Shown one piece after another: positions 19,409-27,643 of a stretch of DNA of 64,000 nucleotides. This DNA is from Oliverpabstia intestinalis (lineage in GTDB: Bacteria > Bacillota > Clostridia > Lachnospirales > Lachnospiraceae): contig NZ_VUMS01000003.1 of the NCBI RefSeq assembly GCF_009696065.1, positions 119,113 through 183,112 of the forward strand, given 5' to 3'. A program made the position numbers and the translations under genes. The notes beneath the pieces were generated by a model that was given only the letters and a program-made list of their open reading frames with translations, was not told the origin of the DNA and made no database searches. Position 1 is the first letter of the stretch, and the number at the start of each line of letters is the position of its first letter.

Positions 19409-20893
19409 ATGGGAAAAGCGACAGGATTTTTGGAATATGAAAGAAAAAACGCAGCAGTAGAGGAACCTTTGAAACGAATCCGTCATTTTAACGAATTCCG
19501 TACTCCGCTGCCTTTAGAAGAACAGCAGAAACAGGGAGCACGCTGTATGGAGTGTGGCGTTCCTTTCTGCCAGAACGGAGCCATGTTAGCCGGCATGGCT
19601 TCGGGCTGTCCGTTGCATAATCTGGTACCGGAAACCAATGATCTGGTGTACAGCGGCAACTGGAAACAGGCCTATGAAAGACTTACAAAAACACACAGTT
19701 TCCCGGAGTTTACCAGCCGTGTCTGCCCTGCACTCTGCGAGGCGGCATGTACCTGTAATCTGAACGGAAAACCGGTATCCACAAAAGAAAATGAGCGTGC
19801 CATCATCGAACATGCTTACGAGATGGGCTGGGTACAGCCACAGACTCCGAAGATCCGTACCGGAAAGAAAGTGGCGGTAGTAGGAAGTGGTCCTTCCGGA
19901 CTGGCAGCAGCGCAGCAGTTAAACCGCAGAGGACACAGTGTGACCGTTTTCGAACGCCATGACCGGATCGGTGGACTGCTCCGTTATGGTATTCCTAACA
20001 TGAAGCTGGATAAAAAGATTCTGGATCGCAGAATCGAGCTGATGAAAGCCGAAGGTGTGGAATTTAAGACCGGTGTGGATGTGGGAAAAGATATCACGGC
20101 AGAAGAACTGAAAAGACAGTTTGACCGTGTGATCCTGGCATGCGGAGCTTCCAACCCCAGGGATATCAATGTGCCGGGAAGAGAGAGCGGCAATATTTAC
20201 TTCGCAGTGGAATATCTTTCTTCTGTAACCAAGAGCCTGCTGGATTCAGGATTTGCAGATGGAAAGGCAATCTCTGCAAAAGGAAAACACGTGTTAGTCA
20301 TCGGTGGTGGTGATACCGGTAACGACTGTGTGGGTACCGCTGTCCGCCAGGGAGCAAAATCCGTCACACAGCTGGAGATGATGCCAAAACCGTCCGTGGA
20401 GCGACTGCCATCCAACCCGTGGCCGGAGTGGCCGAAGGTACTGAAAACTGATTACGGTCAGGAAGAAGCTATCGCAGTCTTCGGTCAGGATCCGCGAATC
20501 TATAAAACAACGGTAAAAGAATTCCAGAAAGACAAAAACGGAAATGTGAAAAAAGCAGTGATCGTCAGCCTGGAGCCTAAAAAAGATGAAAAGAGCGGAC
20601 GTATGATGATGGTTCCCGTTGAGGGAAGTGAGAAAGTTATAGATGCGCAGCTGGTATTGATCGCAGCCGGTTTTCTGGGAAGCCAGAAATACGTCACCGA
20701 TGCCTTCAAAATCGATCTGAACCCGAGAACCAATGTTCTGACAAAACCGGACGAATACGAAACCAGCGTTTCGGGTGTTTTCACCGCCGGTGATATGCAC
20801 CGCGGTCAGTCACTGGTTGTATGGGCTATCCGGGAAGGAAGAGAGGCAGCGAAAGCCGTGGATCGATCCCTGATGGGATATACAAACCTGTAA
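19409..20893 (+). CDS. gltD: Glutamate synthase, small (beta) subunit
   Basis: A 494-residue FAD protein that passes electrons from NAD(P)H to the large subunit. N-terminal cysteines beginning at Cys46, Cys49 and Cys54, and a second group in CPALCEAACTC, bind 4Fe-4S clusters. Two Rossmann motifs follow: VAVVGSGPSGLAAA for FAD and VLVIGGGDTGNDC for the pyridine nucleotide. Five bases separate it from gltB. No terminator is visible after its stop; the next promoter starts 17 bases later. Confidence 0.97.
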   Translation: MGKATGFLEYERKNAAVEEPLKRIRHFNEFRTPLPLEEQQKQGARCMECGVPFCQNGAMLAGMASGCPLHNLVPETNDLVYSGNWKQAYERLTKTHSFPEFTSRVCPALCEAACTCNLNGKPVSTKENERAIIEHAYEMGWVQPQTPKIRTGKKVAVVGSGPSGLAAAQQLNRRGHSVTVFERHDRIGGLLRYGIPNMKLDKKILDRRIELMKAEGVEFKTGVDVGKDITAEELKRQFDRVILACGASNPRDINVPGRESGNIYFAVEYLSSVTKSLLDSGFADGKAISAKGKHVLVIGGGDTGNDCVGTAVRQGAKSVTQLEMMPKPSVERLPSNPWPEWPKVLKTDYGQEEAIAVFGQDPRIYKTTVKEFQKDKNGNVKKAVIVSLEPKKDEKSGRMMMVPVEGSEKVIDAQLVLIAAGFLGSQKYVTDAFKIDLNPRTNVLTKPDEYETSVSGVFTAGDMHRGQSLVVWAIREGREAAKAVDRSLMGYTNL

Positions 20894-20909
20894 AATTTTT
20901 AATGAAGTA

Positions 20910-20938
20910 TTGACAAGAGAAAGTCCGATTGCTATAAT
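20910..20938 (+). promoter_or_regulatory. Promoter of the glnA operon
   Basis: Perfect TTGACA (20910-20915) and TATAAT (20933-20938) are separated by 17 bases, just beyond the gltD stop. Confidence 0.85.
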
Positions 20939-20954
20939 ACGGAACATAAAAGGC

Positions 20955-21002
20955 AAGGGCGTCTTATCCGAAGGGGAAACTCTGGATAAGGTCGCCCTTT
21001 TT
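20955..21002 (+). terminator. Leader terminator (attenuator) of glnA
   Basis: AAGGGCG..CTTATCC pairs with GGATAAG..CGCCCTT, has an inner AGGG-GAAA-CUCU helix and is followed by a T-run. It begins about 10 bases after the predicted transcription start and is 120 bases before glnA. The segment GGCGTC..ATCCGAAGGGG resembles the pyrG leader. Confidence 0.8.
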
Positions 21003-21016
21003 GAGTTGTGAAAAAC

Positions 21017-21060
21017 GTAACTGTTCAGCAGACAGTAACGTGAAACTGCCGAACAGCTGC
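21017..21060 (+). repeat. Possible degenerate remnant of MITE ends in the glnA leader
   Basis: GTAACTGTTCAGCAG and CTGCCGAACAGCTGC face each other as imperfect inverted repeats that resemble the MITE ends at 3102. No 8-bp duplication is visible, so the relation is uncertain. Confidence 0.3.
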
Positions 21061-21124
21061 AATAGCATCCTTTGGAGTGACAGAACGTAACTGATAATAT
21101 ATGCGTAAGAAAAAGGAGAACAAT

Positions 21125-22450
21125 ATGGAGAATTATAGTAAATCGGAGATTCTGCAGATGGTGGAGGAAGAAGATGTAGAATTCATCCGCCTGCAGTTTA
21201 CAGATATGTTTGGAGTATTAAAAAATGTGGCAATCCCGAGCAGCAGACTGATCAAAGCTATGGAAAACCGTTGTACCATCGATACCGCATCCCTGGATGG
21301 ATTTACCGGTGAGGAAGAAAGAGATCTGTATCTGAAACCGGATCTGAGCACGTTTTCCATTCTGCCATGGAGACCCCAGCAGGGGAAGGTTGCTCGTTTT
21401 CTCTGTGATGTGTGCAGAGAAGATGGCACAGAGATTGAGGACAGTCCGAGATCTATTTTAAAAAGAGTAGTAAAAAAGGCACAGGAAAAAGGGTACACAC
21501 TGAAGGTCAATCCGGAGTGCGAATTCTTCCTGTTTCATACCGATGACAATGGAATGCCAACCACGCTGACGCATGAAAAGGCCGGTTATCTGGATACTTC
21601 CCCTATTGATCTGGGAGAAAATACGAGAAGAGATATCATTCTTACATTAGAAGAGATGGGATATGAGATCGATTCCTCCCATCATGAGATTTCTCCGGCA
21701 CAGCATGAAATTGATTTTACTTATGAAAATGCGATGGCCACTGCAGATAAGATCATGACTTTTAAGATGGCAGTCCGTACAATTGCAAAGCGTTACGGTC
21801 TCCATGCAACTTTTATGCCGAAACCACGGGCAGAAGTTAATGGTTCCGGCATGCATCTGAACATGCGGCTGTTGAAAGACGGAAAGAATATATTCAAAGG
21901 TGAGGATGGAGCATTAAGTGCAGAAGGTGAAGCATTTCTTGCGGGTATCCTGTATCATATACAGGGTATGACTGCGGTAATGAATCCACTGGTGAATTCT
22001 TATAAACGGCTGGTTCCCGGATTCGAGGCACCTTCAGAAGTGACCTGGTCAAGAATACAGAGAAATGCACTGGTCCATGTAAGAAAAGAACGTGGTGGAG
22101 AAGTGAATCTGGAACTTCGCAGTCCGGACTCCGCGTCCAATCCGTATCTGGTATTTGCCCTGTGTCTGGCAGCAGGTATGGAAGGTATTGAAAAAGGACT
22201 GCAGGTTCCGGAAGAACTTACCAAGGATATCCGGAACCTGAATGAAGAAGAGAAAAAACTTCTTGGAATCCAGATGCTGCCGGAAAATCTTGGGGAGGCC
22301 ATCAAAGCCATGGGACAGGATACTCTTGTATCAAAAGTTCTGGGAGAAACATACCGTAAAGGATATATGAAGGCCAAACGAAAAGAATGGAAAGATTATC
22401 TGGAACAGGTGTCCGAATGGGAACTGAACCGGTATCTTTATCGCGTATAG
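21125..22450 (+). CDS. glnA: Glutamine synthetase type I
   Basis: Makes glutamine from glutamate and ammonia. The 441-residue protein has the standard type I layout: an N-terminal beta-grasp region (FIRLQFTDMFGVLKNV), the ATP/metal site with NPECEFFLF and SSHHEISPAQHEID, and NGSGMHLNMRL near the glutamate site. AAAAAGGAGAA precedes the ATG at 21125; an ATG 24 bases upstream is less likely. It starts the transcript glnA, ANTAR regulator, aspS-type, gatCAB, dapL, behind a promoter and an attenuator. Confidence 0.97.
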   Translation: MENYSKSEILQMVEEEDVEFIRLQFTDMFGVLKNVAIPSSRLIKAMENRCTIDTASLDGFTGEEERDLYLKPDLSTFSILPWRPQQGKVARFLCDVCREDGTEIEDSPRSILKRVVKKAQEKGYTLKVNPECEFFLFHTDDNGMPTTLTHEKAGYLDTSPIDLGENTRRDIILTLEEMGYEIDSSHHEISPAQHEIDFTYENAMATADKIMTFKMAVRTIAKRYGLHATFMPKPRAEVNGSGMHLNMRLLKDGKNIFKGEDGALSAEGEAFLAGILYHIQGMTAVMNPLVNSYKRLVPGFEAPSEVTWSRIQRNALVHVRKERGGEVNLELRSPDSASNPYLVFALCLAAGMEGIEKGLQVPEELTKDIRNLNEEEKKLLGIQMLPENLGEAIKAMGQDTLVSKVLGETYRKGYMKAKRKEWKDYLEQVSEWELNRYLYRV

Positions 22451-22466
22451 ATAAGGGAGGCAGCTG

Positions 22467-23015
22467 ATGAGTGTGGTGGTAATCGTCTTACCAAAGCTGG
22501 AAGACGCAAAGAAAATCCGTAAGATCCTGATGGGACATGGATTTCCACAGGTATTTGCTTATGCTACCGCTTCCGCTGCTCTTTCGGAGATCAGGGAACA
22601 TGAGTCGGGAATGGTGATCAGCGGGTATCATCTGAAAGATATGTATTATACGGAACTCGCTGACAGCCTTCCTCCTCACTTCGAACTGGTTCTTCTGGGA
22701 TCTGCCAGTACCGTCAGTGCGGCAGACACCGGAATCTTATCTCTTACCACACCGTTAAAGGTCTATGATCTGGTCAATACTGCAGAGATGGTACTGCACC
22801 AGATGGAACGGATGGCAAAGAAAGCCAGAAAGCCGAAACGGCGCAGTGAACGGGAAGACAATTATATAAAAAATGCGAAAGTACTTTTAATGGAACGTAA
22901 TCATCTGAGTGAAGAGGAGGCTCATCGCTATATTCAAAAAAGCAGCATGGATAATGGAACCAACATGGTAGAGACAGCACAGATGATCCTGACCTTACTG
23001 TTTGAAGAAGGCTGA
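22467..23015 (+). CDS. ANTAR-domain antitermination regulator with pseudo-receiver, NitR-like
   Basis: The 182-residue protein has an N-terminal receiver-like domain (about 1-115) and a C-terminal ANTAR RNA-binding domain (about 125-180, with NAKVLLMERNHLSEEEAHRYI and the later TAQMILTLL helix). ANTAR proteins bind leader RNA hairpins and prevent termination. At the expected phospho-acceptor site, ISDY in normal receivers, this protein reads ISGY (Gly53), so phosphorylation there is impossible. It lies 16 bases after glnA; NitR-type antiterminators next to glnA are known in clostridia. The three attenuated nitrogen operons in this window are the natural targets (inference). Confidence 0.85.
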   Translation: MSVVVIVLPKLEDAKKIRKILMGHGFPQVFAYATASAALSEIREHESGMVISGYHLKDMYYTELADSLPPHFELVLLGSASTVSAADTGILSLTTPLKVYDLVNTAEMVLHQMERMAKKARKPKRRSEREDNYIKNAKVLLMERNHLSEEEAHRYIQKSSMDNGTNMVETAQMILTLLFEEG

Positions 23016-23044
23016 CGGAAATTGCATGAAAAGGAGAATGTGAT

Positions 23045-24373
23045 ATGGAATTCATTACAGGATTAAAACAACAGGAAGAAGCAGAATTAGAAGATCTGCT
23101 GAAAGCAGAGGAAGGAACAACGATTATTCTGGAAGGGGCAGTGCACAGCATCCGTGATATGGGTGAAATCGCATTTGTGATTTTGAGAAAAAGGGAAGGA
23201 CTGATCCAGACCGTATGGGAAGAAGGAAAGACAGATATGGAACTTTCTGAGATCAGAGAGGGAGATTACATCCATGTGACCGGTCAGATCAAAGACGAAG
23301 AGCGGGCTCCCCATGGGAAAGAAGTACGGCTGTCCACCATCCGTCACCTGTCTCACGTATCCTGTCCATTGCCACTTCCCATTGACAAATGGAAATTAAA
23401 CACTTCTCTGGAAGCAAAATTAGACCGTCGTTCCCTTTCTTTGAGAAATATCAGAGAACGGGCAAGATTCCGTATTCAGGAAGGAATAGTTCGAGGTTTC
23501 CGTGATTTCCTCTATGAGCAGGGATTTACCGAGATCCACACACCAAAGATTGGTGCAAAGAGTGCTGAGGGTGGTGCAAACATGTTCCGGCTTTCTTATT
23601 TTCACAGACCGGCGGTTCTGCAGCAGAGTCCTCAGTTATATAAACAGATGATGGTCGGTGTATTTGACCGTGTCTTTGAAACCGGTCCGGTATTCCGTGC
23701 AGAAAAACACAACACCAGAAGACATCTGAATGAATACACCAGTCTGGACTTTGAGATGGGATATATCCACAGTTTCCTTGATATCTGTGCGATGGAAACC
23801 GGCTTCCTGCAGTATACGATGAACCTGCTGGAAAAAGAGTACAGCAAAGAGTTGAAACTTCTGAACATCACACTGCCGGATGTGGAAAAGATCCCTTATG
23901 TTCGCTTTGATGAAGCGAAACGCCTGGTTTCCGAAAAATACAACAGAAAGATCAGAAACCCTTTCGACCTGGAACCGGAAGAAGAGGAACTGATCGGAAA
24001 ATATTTCAAAGAAGAATACAATGCAGATTTTGTATTTGTGACACACTATCCGAGTAAAAAACGTCCGTTCTATGCGATGGATGATCCGGAGGATACCCGT
24101 TATACCTTAAGTTTTGACCTTCTGTATCATGGTCTCGAGATCACTACCGGAGGACAGCGTATCCACGATTTGTCCATGCTGGAAGAGAAGATCCAGGAGA
24201 AAGGTATGACAGAAGAAGGCCTGGAACAGTATCTGGATGCGTTCCGCTTCGGTATGCCACCACACGGTGGACTGGGTATCGGTCTGGAACGACTGACCAT
24301 GCAGTTACTGGGAGAAGATAATGTAAGAGAAGCCTGCTTATTCCCGAGAGATATGAGCAGACTGGAGCCGTAA
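23045..24373 (+). CDS. Archaeal/eukaryal-type aspartyl-tRNA synthetase (AspRS2), probably non-discriminating
   Basis: The 442-residue class IIb synthetase has an N-terminal OB-fold anticodon domain (1-105), motif 2 (VFRAEKHNTRRHLNEYTSLD) and motif 3 (GLGIGLERLTMQLLG). It lacks the bacterial GAD insertion and is about 150 residues shorter than normal bacterial AspS, so it belongs to the AspRS2/AsnRS-like branch. Directly downstream is gatCAB. This fits synthesis of Asp-tRNA(Asn), which GatCAB then amidates to Asn-tRNA(Asn); the relaxed specificity is inferred from context. An AsnRS is a weaker alternative. Confidence 0.88.
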   Translation: MEFITGLKQQEEAELEDLLKAEEGTTIILEGAVHSIRDMGEIAFVILRKREGLIQTVWEEGKTDMELSEIREGDYIHVTGQIKDEERAPHGKEVRLSTIRHLSHVSCPLPLPIDKWKLNTSLEAKLDRRSLSLRNIRERARFRIQEGIVRGFRDFLYEQGFTEIHTPKIGAKSAEGGANMFRLSYFHRPAVLQQSPQLYKQMMVGVFDRVFETGPVFRAEKHNTRRHLNEYTSLDFEMGYIHSFLDICAMETGFLQYTMNLLEKEYSKELKLLNITLPDVEKIPYVRFDEAKRLVSEKYNRKIRNPFDLEPEEEELIGKYFKEEYNADFVFVTHYPSKKRPFYAMDDPEDTRYTLSFDLLYHGLEITTGGQRIHDLSMLEEKIQEKGMTEEGLEQYLDAFRFGMPPHGGLGIGLERLTMQLLGEDNVREACLFPRDMSRLEP

Positions 24374-24395
24374 GACGGCAGAAAGGAGTCAGGGA

Positions 24396-24689
24396 ATGAG
24401 CGAGAGAAAAATAGATGAAGCAACCATGGATAACGTAGAGATCCTTGCAAAACTGGCGCTGACGCCACAGGAGAGACAAAAAGCCATGGATGAGATGGAA
24501 AAAATCCTGACCTATGTGGAAAAATTAAATGAACTGGATACGGATCAGGCAGAGCCGCTGGTACATATCTTACCGGAGGTGAATGTCTTCCGGGAAGACC
24601 AGGTGACCAACGGGGACGGCAGAAAAGACTCTCTGGCAAATGCCCCGAAGGCAAAAGAAGATCAGTATATCGTACCAAAGACCGTATAG
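24396..24689 (+). CDS. gatC: Aspartyl/glutamyl-tRNA amidotransferase subunit C
   Basis: The 97-residue small subunit wraps around and stabilises GatA. It shows the family pattern with VEILAKLALTPQERQ near the start, MEKILTYVEKLNELDT in the middle and a C-terminal VFREDQV..NAPKAKEDQYIVPKTV. AAAGGAG precedes the start. Order gatC-gatA-gatB follows the tRNA synthetase in one operon. Confidence 0.93.
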   Translation: MSERKIDEATMDNVEILAKLALTPQERQKAMDEMEKILTYVEKLNELDTDQAEPLVHILPEVNVFREDQVTNGDGRKDSLANAPKAKEDQYIVPKTV

Positions 24690-24704
24690 CAGGAGGAAGA
24701 AGCA

Positions 24705-26177
24705 ATGGAAGAAATCTTACAGATGTCTGCGCTGGAACTGTCAAAACAGATCCGGCACGGCTCCGTCAGTGTAAAAGAAGCAGTGGAAGCCTGCAAAAAA
24801 CAGATACAGACGTCAGAACCCCAGGTGCATGCTTATGTTTCCATGGATGAAAAGATTCTGGCTCATCGGATCAAAGAAGTAGAAGAAGGAATCAAAAGCG
24901 GCAGATACACCGGTCCGCTGGCAGGTGTACCGATCGCTGTGAAAGATAATATATGTACCAGAGGACAGAAAACCACCTGTTCTTCAAAAATGCTGGAAAA
25001 CTTTGTGCCGACCTATGATGCACAGGCAGTGAAGCAGTTAGAAGATGCCGGAATGGTTATCCTCGGAAAAACCAATATGGATGAATTCGCCATGGGAAGT
25101 ACGACAGAGACTTCCGCATTCGGCGTTACCAGAAACCCCTGGAATCCGGAACATGTACCGGGTGGCTCTTCCGGCGGTTCCTGCGCGGCTGTGGCAGCGG
25201 GAGAAGCGGTAATGGCACTCGGTTCCGATACCGGTGGTTCCATCCGTCAGCCGTCAGCCTACTGTGGTGTGACCGGACTGAAACCGACTTACGGAAGAGT
25301 ATCCCGTTATGGTCTGATCGCTTATGCATCCTCTCTGGATCAGATCGGACCGATCGGTAAAAATGTAAAAGACTGTGCAGCTCTTTTTGAGATTATCGCA
25401 GGACATGACAGCAAAGACAGCACCAGCGCCGATGTACCGGTGGAATCTTATGATAGCCTGGTATCCGGTGGATTAAGCGGCATGCGCATCGGTATTCCAA
25501 AAGAATATCTGGCAGAAGGCTGTGACGAAGAAGTGAAAAAAGCTCTGGCAGATGCCGTTCATACCTTGAGTAAAAACGGTGCTGTAGTAGAATTCTTCTC
25601 CCTGGGAATGGTAGATTATGTAATTCCGGCATATTATATCATCGCCTGTGCGGAAGCAAGCTCCAACCTGGAGCGTTTCGACGGTGTAAAATACGGCTAC
25701 CGTACCCCGGGTGCGACAGAACTGCATGAAATGTACAAAAAGAGTCGTGCGGAAGGCTTCGGCGAGGAAGTAAAACGAAGAATTCTTCTGGGATCCTTCG
25801 TACTGAGTGCCGGTTACTACGATGCCTATTATATGAAAGCACTGCGTGCCAAAGGCCTGATCAAGAAAGAATTTGACAAAGCATTCCAGAAATACGACTG
25901 CATCCTGGCTCCGGCTTCTCCGACCACTGCCCCGAAGATCGGCACCAGTTTAAGTGATCCGCTGCAGATGTACCTGAGTGATATCTACACCGTGGCCGTG
26001 AACCTGGCAGGTCTTCCGGCCGTCAGCCTTCCATGCGGTATGGACAGCAGGGGACTGCCGATCGGTATGCAGCTGATCGGTGACTGCTTCCAGGAAAAGA
26101 AGATACTCCGGGCAGCAGCCGCTTACGAACAACTGCGGGGAGAATTCCCCAAAGCCTGGGCAAAGGAGGAAAAATAA
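24705..26177 (+). CDS. gatA: Aspartyl/glutamyl-tRNA amidotransferase subunit A
   Basis: The 490-residue amidase hydrolyses glutamine and passes ammonia to GatB. The Ser-cisSer-Lys triad of the amidase-signature family is present: Lys80 in IAVKDNI, and serines in the PGGSSGGSCAAVA and GSDTGGSIRQPS segments. It ends one base before the gatB start. With glutamine as nitrogen donor, its place in a glnA transcript links supply and use. Confidence 0.97.
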   Translation: MEEILQMSALELSKQIRHGSVSVKEAVEACKKQIQTSEPQVHAYVSMDEKILAHRIKEVEEGIKSGRYTGPLAGVPIAVKDNICTRGQKTTCSSKMLENFVPTYDAQAVKQLEDAGMVILGKTNMDEFAMGSTTETSAFGVTRNPWNPEHVPGGSSGGSCAAVAAGEAVMALGSDTGGSIRQPSAYCGVTGLKPTYGRVSRYGLIAYASSLDQIGPIGKNVKDCAALFEIIAGHDSKDSTSADVPVESYDSLVSGGLSGMRIGIPKEYLAEGCDEEVKKALADAVHTLSKNGAVVEFFSLGMVDYVIPAYYIIACAEASSNLERFDGVKYGYRTPGATELHEMYKKSRAEGFGEEVKRRILLGSFVLSAGYYDAYYMKALRAKGLIKKEFDKAFQKYDCILAPASPTTAPKIGTSLSDPLQMYLSDIYTVAVNLAGLPAVSLPCGMDSRGLPIGMQLIGDCFQEKKILRAAAAYEQLRGEFPKAWAKEEK

Positions 26178-27608
26178 ATGGCAAAACAGTATGAAACCGT
26201 GATCGGTCTGGAAGTTCACGTAGAACTTGCCACGGCAACGAAAATCTTTTGCGGATGCTCCACAAAGTTTGGTGCAGCACCGAATACCCATACCTGCCCG
26301 GTTTGTACCGGTATGCCAGGATCCCTCCCGGTATTAAATAAAAAAGTAGTGGAATATGCACTTGCACTTGGAATGGCTGCAAACTGTGAGATCAACCGGT
26401 ACTGCCGGTTTGACCGGAAAAACTATTTCTACCCGGATAATCCGCAAAACTATCAGATTTCCCAGTTATATCTGCCGATCTGTCACGATGGACATCTGGA
26501 GATCACAACAGAAAACGGCAAAAAAACCATTCGGATACACGAGATGCATATGGAAGAGGATGCCGGAAAGCTGATCCATGATGAATGGGAAGACTGCTCT
26601 CTGGTAGATTATAATCGAAGCGGTGTCCCGCTGATCGAGATCGTATCCGAGCCGGATATGCGTACAGCCCAAGAGGTTATTGCTTATCTGGAAAAGCTGC
26701 GTATGATCTGTCAGTATCTTGGTATCTCCGACTGTAAATTACAGGAAGGCTCCATGCGTGCTGACGTCAATCTCTCCGTAAGAGAGGTGGGAAGCGATCG
26801 TATGGGAACCCGTACCGAGATGAAGAACCTGAACTCTTTCAAAGCGATCACCCATGCGATCGAGGGTGAGAGAGAACGTCAGATCGAACTGTTGGAAGAA
26901 GGAAAAGAAGTCATTCAGGAGACCCGCCGCTGGGACGATAACAAAGAATCCTCCCATGCGATGCGTTCTAAGGAAGATGCAAAAGACTACCGTTATTTTC
27001 CGGATCCGGATCTGCAGCCGATGCAGATTCCAACGGAATGGATGGAACAGATCCGAAGCCGTCAGCCGGAATTTCAGGAAGAACGCGCAGCCCGATACGA
27101 AGAACAGTACGGTCTTCCGGCATATGATGCCTCTATTCTGACCCAGACCAAACATATGGCAGATATGTTCGAACAGACTGCCGATCTGTGCGGAAACCCG
27201 AAAAAGGCAGCCAACTGGCTGATGGGAGAGGGGCTGCGGTTGCTGAAAGAAAAAGGAATGGAAGCCGAAGATATGGACTTTACCCCGAAACACCTGGCAG
27301 ACCTGATCCAGGCGGTCGAAGGAGGAAAAATCAATCAGGCAAATGCGAAAAAAGTATTTGCAAAGATCCTGGAAGACGATGTGGAGCCATTGGCATACAT
27401 GGAAAAAGAAGGACTCCTGATGGTATCTGACAGTGGCGCCATCGAAGGAGCAGTTGATCAGGTACTTGCGGAGAATCCGAAGACCGTGGAAGAATTCCAC
27501 AGTGGAAAAGAAAAAGTCCTTGGTTTCCTGGTTGGTCAGGTCATGAAAAAGATGCGTGGCAAAGCAGACCCGGGAATGGTCAACGAACTGCTTCGGAAAA
27601 AATTATAA
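26178..27608 (+). CDS. gatB: Aspartyl/glutamyl-tRNA amidotransferase subunit B
   Basis: The 476-residue kinase-like subunit activates the carboxylate of misacylated tRNA and accepts the ammonia from GatA. It begins YETVIGLEVHVEL, has a zinc-type cysteine set (CGCSTKF..THTCPVC) and ends with the YqeY/tail domain that holds tRNA. AAGGAGG is inside the gatA end, and the start codon touches the gatA stop. Confidence 0.97.
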   Translation: MAKQYETVIGLEVHVELATATKIFCGCSTKFGAAPNTHTCPVCTGMPGSLPVLNKKVVEYALALGMAANCEINRYCRFDRKNYFYPDNPQNYQISQLYLPICHDGHLEITTENGKKTIRIHEMHMEEDAGKLIHDEWEDCSLVDYNRSGVPLIEIVSEPDMRTAQEVIAYLEKLRMICQYLGISDCKLQEGSMRADVNLSVREVGSDRMGTRTEMKNLNSFKAITHAIEGERERQIELLEEGKEVIQETRRWDDNKESSHAMRSKEDAKDYRYFPDPDLQPMQIPTEWMEQIRSRQPEFQEERAARYEEQYGLPAYDASILTQTKHMADMFEQTADLCGNPKKAANWLMGEGLRLLKEKGMEAEDMDFTPKHLADLIQAVEGGKINQANAKKVFAKILEDDVEPLAYMEKEGLLMVSDSGAIEGAVDQVLAENPKTVEEFHSGKEKVLGFLVGQVMKKMRGKADPGMVNELLRKKL

Positions 27609-27643
27609 AAATGTGAAAAAGCGTAAGGAAAGGAACAACAATC

